From: Kribbella qitaiheensis
GTDB lineage: Bacteria > Actinomycetota > Actinomycetes > Propionibacteriales > Kribbellaceae
Direction: 5' to 3'
DNA: 64,000 bases
NCBI RefSeq assembly: GCF_014217565.1
Contig: NZ_CP043661.1
Coordinates: forward strand, 4,092,001-4,156,000
The translations under genes and the position numbers were made by a program. Under the pieces are notes generated by a model. The model saw only the letters and a list, made by a program, of their open reading frames with translations, searched no databases and was not told the origin of the DNA. The stretch's first letter is position 1; each line of letters starts with the position of its first letter. Positions 8,521 through 15,864 of the stretch are shown here, piece after piece.

Positions 8521-10053
8521 GTGCGACTGTTCGACTACCTCGACAAGGGGGCTTCGCTCGGGCCGGCCGAGCCCTGCCTGACGATGAACGGCACCAGCCT
8601 GAGCTACGCCGAGGTCCAGGAGTTCTCCTACCAGGTCGCTCACGCTCTGCAGAAGTCCGGGATCTCGGCAGGCGAGAAGGTCGCGATCCTGTCGGCGAAC
8701 AACCCGATCTCCTTCGCCTGCGTCTTCGGGATCTCCCGGGCCGGCGCGATCTGGTGCCCGATCAATCCCCGCAACGAGGCGCCGGAGAACCGTGAACTAC
8801 TGGACTCCTTCGACTGCACCTGCCTGATCTTCCAGCGCGTCTTCCTCCCTCTGGTCGAACGGATCCTGCCCGACCTGCCGAAGCTGACCACGGTGATCTG
8901 CCTGGACGACTCCTTGCCAATAGCAACGAGCCTCGCCGACTGGCTGGACGGCGTACCGGATGACCCGTGGGAGGCCGCGCCGCTCGACGACACGGCCTTG
9001 CTGGTCGGGACCGGTGGGACGACCGGCCGGCCGAAGGGGGTGATGCTGACCGGGCGGAACCTGGAGACCATGTCGGCGATCACCCTGATGGGCTACCCGT
9101 TCGACGGCCGGCCGGTGTATCTCGCGCTGGCGCCGCTGACGCATGCGGCCGGCGTGCTGTGCTTCCCGATCCTCACCCTCGGCGGCGAGGTGGTGATCAT
9201 GCCCGCGCCCGATCTGGCCGACTTCCTCGCCTTGATCGAACGGCACCGGGTCACGCACACGTTCCTGCCGCCGACGCTGATCTACATGCTGCTCTCCCAC
9301 GAGGCCTTACCTGCAACGGATCTGAGCTCCCTGCAGTGTTTCTGGTACGGCGCCGCGCCGATGTCGGCGGCCCGGCTGGAAGAGGCCCTGACCCGGATCG
9401 GCCCGGTGATGGCGCAACTGTTCGGCCAGAGCGAGGCGCCGATGATGATCGCCACGATGGCGCCGGCCGACCATTTCCACGCCGACGGGTCGATGGCCGT
9501 CGAGCGGTTCACCTCCGCCGGCCGGCCGAGTCCGCTCACCCAGGTGGCGATCATGACCGACGACGGACTACTGGCCGAACGTGGTGAGCGGGGCGAGATC
9601 GTCGTCAGGGGGTCGCTGGTGATGGCCGGTTATTACCAGAACCCCGAGGCGACGGCGGCAGCCTCGCAGTACGGATGGCATCACACGGGGGACATCGGGT
9701 TCCTCGACGAGTTCAACTACCTCTACATAGTGGATCGAGCGAAAGACATGATCATCACCGGCGGGTTCAACGTCTATTCGGCCGAGGTCGAGCAGGCGCT
9801 GATGGCATATCCGGCCGTACGCGACTGCGCCGTCATCGGGATGCCCGACGAGAAGTGGGGCGAGCGCGTGACCGCGGTACTGCAGTTGCATCCCGGACTG
9901 ACCGTCACCGAGTCCGAGGTACGGAACTTCGTGAAGAGCCGGCTCGGCGGGGTGAAGACGCCCAAGCAGGTCATCGTCTGGGACGACCTGCCCCGGTCGA
10001 AGGTCGGCAAGGTGCTCAAGAACGAGGTGAAGGCACGCCTGCTAAATCAGTAG
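8521..10053 (+). CDS. AMP-dependent acyl-CoA synthetase/ligase
   Basis: This 510-aa adenylate-forming enzyme starts at GTG 8521 after GGGAGAG. Motifs are the phosphate loop VGTGGTTGRPKGVML, FGQSEAPMM, the A7 segment YGWHHTGDIGFLDEFNYLYI with VDRAKDMIITGGFNVYSAEVE, and the C-terminal catalytic lysine region PRSKVGKVLKNEV. It should activate a fatty or aromatic acid to its CoA ester; the chain length cannot be read from sequence. It follows the SDR and saccharopine-like genes in the same direction, separated by a hairpin, and may be partly independent of them. It differs from PaaK in domain pattern and is closer to FadD/FACL-type ligases. Confidence 0.88.
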   Translation: MRLFDYLDKGASLGPAEPCLTMNGTSLSYAEVQEFSYQVAHALQKSGISAGEKVAILSANNPISFACVFGISRAGAIWCPINPRNEAPENRELLDSFDCTCLIFQRVFLPLVERILPDLPKLTTVICLDDSLPIATSLADWLDGVPDDPWEAAPLDDTALLVGTGGTTGRPKGVMLTGRNLETMSAITLMGYPFDGRPVYLALAPLTHAAGVLCFPILTLGGEVVIMPAPDLADFLALIERHRVTHTFLPPTLIYMLLSHEALPATDLSSLQCFWYGAAPMSAARLEEALTRIGPVMAQLFGQSEAPMMIATMAPADHFHADGSMAVERFTSAGRPSPLTQVAIMTDDGLLAERGERGEIVVRGSLVMAGYYQNPEATAAASQYGWHHTGDIGFLDEFNYLYIVDRAKDMIITGGFNVYSAEVEQALMAYPAVRDCAVIGMPDEKWGERVTAVLQLHPGLTVTESEVRNFVKSRLGGVKTPKQVIVWDDLPRSKVGKVLKNEVKARLLNQ

Positions 10054-10111
10054 GCGGTGCGCTCCGAGGGCGCTATGGTTGCGGTCGAACGACGGAAGGG
10101 AGGTGAGCGCG

Positions 10112-10162
10112 ATGTCGAGTGTTCCCGTCGTGCTGCCTGTCCGTCGCCGCGCCCGCGGCTGA
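10112..10162 (+). CDS. Putative 16-residue leader peptide (MSSVPVVLPVRRRARG)
   Basis: A short frame with a very strong ribosome site (AAGGGAGGTGA ending 5 nt before ATG 10112) encodes 16 residues ending in an arginine cluster (RRRAR), then TGA 10160-10162. It sits 36 nt before the first DinB gene, and the space between holds a hairpin that covers that gene's ribosome site. This arrangement is typical of translational attenuation leaders. The inducing condition is unknown: arginine supply, a stalled ribosome or an antibiotic are all possible. Confidence 0.5.
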   Translation: MSSVPVVLPVRRRARG

Positions 10163-10170
10163 GACCGGGC

Positions 10171-10194
10171 AGCTCCGATCACCTTCTTGGAGCT
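10171..10194 (+). promoter_or_regulatory. Hairpin sequestering the DinB ribosome binding site
   Basis: AGCTCC (10171-10176) pairs with GGAGCT (10189-10194). The GGAG of the second arm is the Shine-Dalgarno of ATG 10199. A ribosome stalled on or near the leader peptide could keep the hairpin open. Confidence 0.45.
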
Positions 10195-10198
10195 TTGA

Positions 10199-10741
10199 AT
10201 GACCGTAGTGAAGCGTCCCCCGCTGACCTCTGACGAGCGGACCCAACTCACCGGCTGGCTGGATCTGCAACGATCCTTCGTCCGGATGAAATGCGAAGAC
10301 CTGAACGAGACCGACGCGCATCGCAGCCTGCTGCCGACCTCGCCGTTGATGACGATGGCCGGCCTGGTGGCCCACCTGCGCTGGAACGAGTACTCCTGGT
10401 TCCAGCTCAACCTCCTCGGCGTACCGGACACCGGCCAGACGCCGTGGACCGAGGACGGCCATCCCGATGTGGAGATGGCCGTCGACGACGTACCGATCGC
10501 TCAGTTGCTGGACGAGTACGACGCCGAGTGCGCGCGCTCGAACGCCGCGATCGCCGATCTGTCCCTGGATGCCGTGGAACAGGGCCTGTACGCCGTGAAG
10601 GGGGAAGCCGCGTCGCTGCGGTACATCCTCTGCCACATGATCGAGGAGACCGCGCGGCACCTGGGCCACCTCGACATCATCCGCGAACTGCTGGACGGCT
10701 CGACCAGCTACGACCGGCTGTCTCCGGAGCAGCCCGCGTGA
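10199..10741 (+). CDS. DinB-family (DUF664) protein, copy 1
   Basis: This 180-aa protein is related to the DinB/YfiT four-helix metal-binding fold. It has TGWLDLQRSFVRMKCEDL, LVAHLRWNEYSWFQ (first His), and RYILCHMIEETARHLGHLDI with the histidines that usually bind a divalent metal. Actinobacterial members are related to mycothiol-dependent S-transferases and hydrolases, so a thiol-linked detoxification role is plausible but unproven. It is followed by a second copy that overlaps it by 4 nt (GTGA). The leader peptide and hairpin upstream suggest translational control. Confidence 0.85.
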   Translation: MTVVKRPPLTSDERTQLTGWLDLQRSFVRMKCEDLNETDAHRSLLPTSPLMTMAGLVAHLRWNEYSWFQLNLLGVPDTGQTPWTEDGHPDVEMAVDDVPIAQLLDEYDAECARSNAAIADLSLDAVEQGLYAVKGEAASLRYILCHMIEETARHLGHLDIIRELLDGSTSYDRLSPEQPA

Positions 10742-11241
10742 CGGCACGGCCGCCGTTGACCGGCGACGAGCGGACTCAACTCACCGGCTGGCTCGACCTG
10801 CAACGGTCTCTCGTTCGCGGCAAGTGCGAGGGACTCGACGAGGCGGCGGCGTACAGGCCGTTACTGCGGACATCGCCGTTGATGACGGTCGCGGGCATCG
10901 TGTCGCATCTGCGCTGGATCGAATACTCCTGGTTCCACGAGGATCTGCTCGGCGTTCCGGACACCGGCCAGACGCCGTGGACCGAGGGCGGTCCCCGGAA
11001 CGAGGAGATGATGGTGGCCGGCGTCCCGCTCGCCCGGCTGCTGGACGAGTATGACGAGGAGTGCGCTCGCTCGAACGAGATCGTCGCCGGATTCTCCCTC
11101 GACGACGTGCAGCGGGCACCTGATCCCCGCGGAGATCAGGCCTCGGTGCGGTACATCCTCTGCCACATGATCGAGGAGACCGCACGGCACGTCGGTCATC
11201 TCGACATCATCCGCGAACTGCTGGACGGCAAGACCGGCTAG
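10738..11241 (+). CDS. DinB-family (DUF664) protein, copy 2
   Basis: The GTG start at 10738 overlaps the stop of copy 1 (GTGA). The 167-aa product repeats the same plan: ERTQLTGWLDLQRSLVRGKC, VSHLRWIEYSWFHEDLLGVP, PDTGQTPWTEGG and RYILCHMIEETARHVGHLDI. The whole protein aligns with copy 1 without long gaps, and the DNA is still clearly similar, so this is a tandem duplication. Both copies keep the metal-binding histidines, so neither looks decayed. Whether they form a heterodimer or have different substrates cannot be told. Confidence 0.83.
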   Translation: MTARPPLTGDERTQLTGWLDLQRSLVRGKCEGLDEAAAYRPLLRTSPLMTVAGIVSHLRWIEYSWFHEDLLGVPDTGQTPWTEGGPRNEEMMVAGVPLARLLDEYDEECARSNEIVAGFSLDDVQRAPDPRGDQASVRYILCHMIEETARHVGHLDIIRELLDGKTG

Positions 11242-11247
11242 CTCCTC

Positions 11248-11290
11248 TTGCGGTTTAGTCTGCGCACGGATAATCTGTGCGCAGACTAAA
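11248..11290. promoter_or_regulatory. Promoter overlapped by a 37-bp palindromic operator
   Basis: TTTAGTCTGCGCAC (11254-11267) and its exact reverse complement (11277-11290) flank a 9-bp centre. A promoter-like TTGCGG (11248-11253), 17-bp spacer and TAATCT (11271-11276) place the -10 in the centre of the palindrome. A bound dimer would block RNA polymerase. The MarR protein encoded two genes downstream is the likely ligand-responsive repressor. Confidence 0.65.
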
Positions 11291-11305
11291 TCTGGAGGAG
11301 CTGAC

Positions 11306-11734
11306 ATGTGGATTCACGAGCACACCGCCGAGACCGCCGTACCGCGGAGCGTTGTCTGGCAGGCCTTGGCCGATATCGACAGCTGGACCGAATGGGACAC
11401 CTCGATGCAGCAGATCAAGCTGGCCGGTCCGTTCGAGGTCGGCAGCACCGTCGCGATGACGCCGATCGGCCAGGACCCGATCACCTCGACGATCGTGGAG
11501 ATCATCGAGAACACCCGGTACGCCGACGAGACATCCTTCGGCGGCGTCACCCTGCGCTTCAGCCACACTCTCTCCGACCTGCCTGACGGCGGGACCCGGA
11601 TCGTCCACCTGCTGGAGATCACCGGCGCTTCCGCGGACGAGATCGGCCCTCAGATCGGCCCCGAGATCACCTCCGACTTCCCGGAAGCAATGGACGGCCT
11701 GATCGCGTACGCCGGCAAGCTCACCCTCGCGTGA
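11306..11734 (+). CDS. SRPBCC (START-like) family protein
   Basis: This 142-aa protein begins MWIHEHTAETAVPRSVVWQAL with ALADIDSWTEWDTSM, the standard opening of polyketide-cyclase/START-like SRPBCC proteins. It continues with a beta-rich middle and a C-terminal helix (SDFPEAMDGLIAYAGKL). Such proteins form a hydrophobic pocket and bind or convert small lipophilic molecules. GGAGGAG lies 5 nt before ATG 11306. It overlaps the MarR gene by 4 nt, and the pair is preceded by a palindromic operator, suggesting a small ligand-responsive unit. Confidence 0.85.
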   Translation: MWIHEHTAETAVPRSVVWQALADIDSWTEWDTSMQQIKLAGPFEVGSTVAMTPIGQDPITSTIVEIIENTRYADETSFGGVTLRFSHTLSDLPDGGTRIVHLLEITGASADEIGPQIGPEITSDFPEAMDGLIAYAGKLTLA

Positions 11735-12162
11735 CCCGCTATGCGGGCGGCCCCGCCGAAAGCCCCGGCTTCCTCCTCTGGCACGTAACCCTCCGCTGGC
11801 AACGCGCAGTAACAGCCGCCCTCGCCCCACTGGACCTAACCCACGTCCAGTTCGTCCTCCTGGCCTGCACCTGGTGGCTGACCGAACAGGGCCACACCCC
11901 CAACCAGCAAGACCTCGCCACCCAGGCCGGCACCGACATCAAAATGACCTCCCAGGTCCTGAAAACCCTGGAATCCAAGGGCCTCCTGGAACGCCACCCC
12001 TCCCCCACCGACGCCCGAGCCAAAACCGTCCACCCCACCCCCACCGGCAAATCCCTGGCCCGCCAGGCAATAACCCTCGTCGAATCCACCGACGAATCCT
12101 TCTTCACGCCGATCAATACGCCCAGCCTTCTCACCACCCTCACCGCTCTGACAGAGCCCTAG
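11731..12162 (+). CDS. MarR-family transcriptional regulator
   Basis: This 143-aa protein starts at GTG 11731 inside the SRPBCC stop (GTGA). The winged helix-turn-helix is visible as QDLATQAGTDIKMTSQVLKT with LESKGLLERHPSPTDARAKT, including the DxRAK wing typical of MarR. The N-terminal helix LTHVQFVLLACTWWL is the usual dimer/ligand part. Translational coupling to the SRPBCC gene and the dyad at 11254-11290 point to autoregulation in response to a small hydrophobic effector. Confidence 0.88.
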   Translation: MTRYAGGPAESPGFLLWHVTLRWQRAVTAALAPLDLTHVQFVLLACTWWLTEQGHTPNQQDLATQAGTDIKMTSQVLKTLESKGLLERHPSPTDARAKTVHPTPTGKSLARQAITLVESTDESFFTPINTPSLLTTLTALTEP

Positions 12163-12177
12163 CCGGGGAAACCCCGG
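12163..12177. terminator. Short hairpin after the MarR gene
   Basis: CCGGGG (12163-12168) and CCCCGG (12172-12177) form a tight stem with an AAA loop directly after the stop codon. There is no U-tract, so efficiency is uncertain. Confidence 0.4.
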
Positions 12178-12283
12178 GCATCCCGGGGCAGTTCGGCGGA
12201 TCGGGGATCGTTGTCCACAAGGCGTCCGCGTGAGACGCCTTCCGGGGGCTACCATCGTCAGGACGACCAAGGGGGTGGAACGG

Positions 12284-12910
12284 GTGGCTTACAAGACACG
12301 GATGGCGGCGGCTCTTTCGGGCGCCTCCATCCGGCAGCTCGCCTACTGGCGACGACCTGCCGGTCCGATCCTCGTTCCCGAGGTGTCCGCTCGCCCGGTG
12401 CGCTATTCGTTCCGCGATGTGGTGGCGCTGCGAACCACGGTCTATCTGCGCCAGGAGCAGATCTCCTTGCAGCGCATCCGGCGTGCACTCGAGACCTTGG
12501 CCGAGCTCGGCGAGTTCGGCCATCTCTCGCAGTACCGATTGGTGGCTCAGGGCAACAGCGTGGTGCTGGTGGACGCGGAGGAGACCGTCGACCTGGTCGG
12601 GCGGCCCGGCCAGCGGGTGACGACTGTCCTGATGGCGGCGGTACTGCGATCGTTCCCTACCGACGCCACCGTCGTCCCTGATCTACTGCGTCCACGCCAG
12701 AATCTCCTCATCGACCCTGAGATCCGGGGCGGTCATCCGGTGGTGTCCGGGACCCGAGTGCCGTTCGACCTGATCGCCGGCCTGGTGCGATCCGGAGTGC
12801 CGGCAGCCGAGATCGCCGACTACTACCCAGCCGTCAACGCACCGGCCGCCCACGACGCTGCCGACTTCGCCGGCTACCTCGACCGCTTCAACAGGCGCCG
12901 CCCAGCCTGA
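12284..12910 (+). CDS. MerR-like HTH plus DUF433 protein, antitoxin-like
   Basis: The 208-aa product from GTG 12284 has an N-terminal MerR-type DNA-binding segment (AAALSGASIRQLAYWRRP, then YSFRDVVALRTTVYLRQEQI) and a C-terminal DUF433 domain (PEIRGGHPVVSGTRVPFDLI with GVPAAEIADYYPAV). This is the usual antitoxin of DUF433/DUF5615 (VapB/VapC-like PIN fold) pairs. The stop overlaps the start of the DUF5615 gene at 12910. A longer start at 12230 is in frame but less like the family. The toxin partner carries a frameshift, so this gene may now be an orphan regulator. Confidence 0.75.
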   Translation: MAYKTRMAAALSGASIRQLAYWRRPAGPILVPEVSARPVRYSFRDVVALRTTVYLRQEQISLQRIRRALETLAELGEFGHLSQYRLVAQGNSVVLVDAEETVDLVGRPGQRVTTVLMAAVLRSFPTDATVVPDLLRPRQNLLIDPEIRGGHPVVSGTRVPFDLIAGLVRSGVPAAEIADYYPAVNAPAAHDAADFAGYLDRFNRRRPA

Positions 12911-13348
12911 TGCGCGTCCTGCTCGACGAAGACGTTGCATCGCAAAGCCTGGAGCCCTTGCAACGCGTCCTCCGCAACCACCAGGTCCACCACGTCCACA
13001 GCCTGGGCTGGAGCAGCAAGAAAGACTTGCTTCGTACTACGCGACGCCGCCACCCGGGGCTTCGAGGTGCTGGTCACGAACGACGCCAGCCAGCTCGACG
13101 ATCCTGATGAGACGGACGCCATCAAGAAGAGCGGCCTGCACCACGTCCGCTACGGCCAACGCTACGACCTGGGACTGTCAGGCCTGGCTCTTGCGCTCGG
13201 CGCACTGATCGCCTCGATGCCGCTGGTGATGGCAGATCTCACCAAAGCAACCGGCCAACGGCTGGTCCGGATCAACGGCCTCGATCCGCGCGGCCGCCAC
13301 GAAGTCACAGACCCAGCCAAGTCCCCACCACGCTACTGGCCCCGCTGA
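12910..13348 (+). pseudogene. DUF5615 PIN-like toxin, frameshifted
   Basis: ATG 12910 opens MRVLLDEDVASQSLEPLQRV and VHHVHSLGWSSKKDLL, the DUF5615 N-terminus with its acidic PIN residues. At about 13029-13033 (gacttgcttcgtac) one extra T breaks the frame. The +1 frame continues VLRDAATRGFEVLVTNDASQ and LALALGALIASMPLV to a stop at 13348. Corrected, the protein is about 145 aa, normal for the family. The second half retains the TND motif of the predicted active site, so the damage is minimal and could be a base-call error, or loss of a toxin that is no longer needed. Confidence 0.72.
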
Positions 13349-13357
13349 CAAAGACAG

Positions 13358-13393
13358 GAGCCAGGGGGTCCTGGGCGGAGGGCCCCCTGGCTC
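13358..13393. terminator. Bidirectional terminator between convergent genes
   Basis: GAGCCAGGGGG (13358-13368) pairs with CCCCCTGGCTC (13383-13393). It lies between the end of the DUF5615 gene (+) and the end of the subtilase gene (-). Confidence 0.75.
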
Positions 13394-13398
13394 AGCTT

Positions 13399-14859
13399 TC
13401 AGTGGCGGGTTACCGCGTCGAGCGCGTCTGCGATGCCTTCGCCGTAGAAGGCGTTGTTGGCGGTGGTGCCGGTGCAGCGGGCGTCCGGGGTGGTCGGGCA
13501 GGCGGTGTCGTCGGCTTCCTTGCGGAGCGCCTTCTCCAGGTCGCGCGGGGTCCACCACGGGTGGGTCGACTTCATCAGGGCGGCCACGCCGGTGACGTGC
13601 GGCGATGCCATCGACGTACCGCTCATGGTGCCGTAGCCGCCACCCGGGAGGGTGGACAGGATGCCGCTACCGGGAGCCGCCACGTCGATCTTGTTCAGGC
13701 CGAAGTTGGAGAAGCTGCTCCGTGCCTTCGCCTGGGTGGTGCTGGCGACCGTGATCACGCCGGGGAGCTCGGTCGGCATGTCGAGGCAGCTGTTGTCGAG
13801 CTGCCGCGGTGCCGGGGTGCTGTCGTCCGGGCTGCCGTTGTCGGTGGTCTTGTTGGCCAGGTCGTAGTTGGAGTTACCGGCCGCCGCGACGGACAGCACG
13901 CCCTTCTTGGTGGCGAATTCGACCGCGCGCCGGACCGACTCCTGGACCGCGCCCTGGTCGCCGCTGTCCTTGCACCAGAATTCCCACGGGTCGATGTAGT
14001 AGCTGTGGTTCGTCACGTCCATGTGGTGCTGAGCGGCCCAGATCCAACCGCAGATCGCGTACTCCGGGTAGATGAACCCATCGTCGTTGACGACCTTCAC
14101 CGACGCGATCCGCACACCCGGGGCGACCCCGACGATGCCGACGCCGTTGCGGGCCGCGGCCACCGTGCCGGCCACGTGCGTGCCGTGCGAGCTGGTTGTC
14201 GGCCGCCAGGCGCCGGCGGTGGTGTCGGGCACACCGTTGTTGATGCAGTTGACCGAGTCGCTGGCGTCGAAGTTCGGCGCCAGGTCCGGGTGGGTGTCGT
14301 CCACACCGGAGTCGTTGATCCCGACCAGGACGCGGCGGGAGCCGTCGGTGACGTTGTGGGCCAGGTCAGCTTTGATCTGCTTCATGTCCCACTGCTCGGC
14401 CTCGCGCGGATCCGCGACCGGAGCGGCCTCGCCGGCCATCAGCCCCTTGGCCGAAGTCAGCTTGACGCCGGCAGCGGAGCCGACCGGGCCTTCGCTGACA
14501 GCGGCAGTCCGGGTGGCACCGACCGACTGGACCTCGCGGCCGTTGCGGCCGACCCGTACGTCGGTACGGAAGTCCGGGTTGGTCGATTGCGCGATCACGA
14601 CGCCGATCTGGGCGTACGACTGGACCACGGTGCCGCCGGCGGCCTTGACCGCCTGCTCGACGCGCTTCACGTGCGGGTAACTGGCCTTCGTGTTGACCGC
14701 GTAGTTCATCAGCGGACCGGGCTCGGCCGCTGCCGTAGTGGATCCGGCCGGCGCGTACGGCGCGGCCTGTGCGGCGGTTGCGGCGCCGGCCGTGGTGAAC
14801 GCCAACGCGAGCACAGCCAGTCCGGCACTCAGCCGGCGGGTACCAAAACTTCGGGACAC
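13399..14859 (-). CDS. Secreted S8 family serine peptidase (subtilisin-like)
   Basis: This 486-aa protein begins with a typical signal peptide (RRLSAGLAVLALAFTTAGAA, then ATAAQAAP). A prosequence of about 120 residues precedes the catalytic domain. The catalytic triad is plain: Asp in VGINDSGVDDTHPDL, His in SSHGTHVAGTVAA and Ser in GTMSGTSMASPHVTGVAAL, with the oxyanion Asn region SVAAAGNSNYD. It is an extracellular protease, probably for protein scavenging or processing. No sorting motif or added C-terminal domain is present. It is monocistronic, with ATG 14859 upstream of a short gap to the GntR gene. Confidence 0.93.
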   Translation of the reverse strand: MSRSFGTRRLSAGLAVLALAFTTAGAATAAQAAPYAPAGSTTAAAEPGPLMNYAVNTKASYPHVKRVEQAVKAAGGTVVQSYAQIGVVIAQSTNPDFRTDVRVGRNGREVQSVGATRTAAVSEGPVGSAAGVKLTSAKGLMAGEAAPVADPREAEQWDMKQIKADLAHNVTDGSRRVLVGINDSGVDDTHPDLAPNFDASDSVNCINNGVPDTTAGAWRPTTSSHGTHVAGTVAAARNGVGIVGVAPGVRIASVKVVNDDGFIYPEYAICGWIWAAQHHMDVTNHSYYIDPWEFWCKDSGDQGAVQESVRRAVEFATKKGVLSVAAAGNSNYDLANKTTDNGSPDDSTPAPRQLDNSCLDMPTELPGVITVASTTQAKARSSFSNFGLNKIDVAAPGSGILSTLPGGGYGTMSGTSMASPHVTGVAALMKSTHPWWTPRDLEKALRKEADDTACPTTPDARCTGTTANNAFYGEGIADALDAVTRH

Positions 14860-15132
14860 ACTCTCTCCTTGGGGCGACAGCGAGTGGACGGAAACGCTCT
14901 CGCGACTCTAGAGCGCTTCGTCGGCACCGACGTCGCCACCCTCCGAACACACGGGAAACCCTGCACCAACCACTACCCACAGTCCCGACCGTCACCCTCC
15001 GCAGTGACCTCCTTGCCCACAGCTGTGGACGGCCCTGTGGACAACCTGTGGAGTCAACAGCCTCGCCGGGCACCATGGGGTTGCGTGTAAGATAGATACA
15101 ACAGAGATACCAGATGCATATGTGAGGGTGAG

Positions 15133-15864
15133 TTGAGTAACGGGGTGCCGGAACAAGTGCCGGCGAAGGTGGTGCTGGGGGACGAGACGATCGAGATCGC
15201 GCGGATCGTCGCGGAGGCGGGACCGGCCGTGGAGCGGATTCCGGCCGCCGAGCGGGTTTACGCGTTCGTGAAGGCAGCGATCCTGGACCGGGTCTACCCC
15301 GGCGGCGAGCTGCTGACCGAGGGAGAGCTGGCCACCGCGGTGGGAGTCTCCCGTACTCCGGTCCGCGAGGCGCTGCTGCGGCTGGAGGAGTCCGGCCTGG
15401 TCAAGCTGTACCCGAAGAAGGGCGCGCTGGTCCTGCCGGTGCTGCCGCAGGAGATCAACGACGTCCTCGAGGCGCGCGAGCTGATCGAGACGCACGCCGC
15501 CGCGAAGGTCTGGCCGCGGCGCAAGCAGCTGGTCGAGAAGCTGGTCCCGCTGGTCCAGGAGATGCGCAAGTACAAGAAGGCCGGCGACGCGAAGAGCTTC
15601 CTGGAGGCCGACCGGGCCTTCCACGAGGCCATCGTCGGTGCCGCCGGCAACGAGATCCTGGCCAGGCTGTACAACAGCCTCCGCGACCGGCAGGTCCGGA
15701 TGGGCGTACCCGGTATCGAGGTCCAGCCGGCCCGGATGGACAAGTCCATCGCCGCGCACCAGGAGATGATCGACGCCCTCTGCGGGAACAGCCCCAAGCG
15801 GTTCCGCGAGCTCGTCATCGCGCACATCCACGTCGCCGCGGCGGATCTGCGGAGCCTGCAGTGA
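15133..15864 (+). CDS. GntR-family regulator with FCD domain
   Basis: This 243-aa protein probably starts at TTG 15133 after GAGGGTGAG. The winged HTH is AERVYAFVKAAILDRVYPGG followed by LLTEGELATAVGVSRTPVRE and ALLRLEESGLVKLYPKKGAL. The FCD effector domain follows (EARELIETHAAAK, DRAFHEAIVGAAGNEILA, HQEMIDAL). It overlaps the downstream MFS gene by 4 nt (GTGA), so it most likely controls that transporter in response to the transported acid or its metabolite. The upstream gap is AT-richer than its surroundings and may hold its operator, but no clear dyad was found. Confidence 0.88.
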   Translation: MSNGVPEQVPAKVVLGDETIEIARIVAEAGPAVERIPAAERVYAFVKAAILDRVYPGGELLTEGELATAVGVSRTPVREALLRLEESGLVKLYPKKGALVLPVLPQEINDVLEARELIETHAAAKVWPRRKQLVEKLVPLVQEMRKYKKAGDAKSFLEADRAFHEAIVGAAGNEILARLYNSLRDRQVRMGVPGIEVQPARMDKSIAAHQEMIDALCGNSPKRFRELVIAHIHVAAADLRSLQ

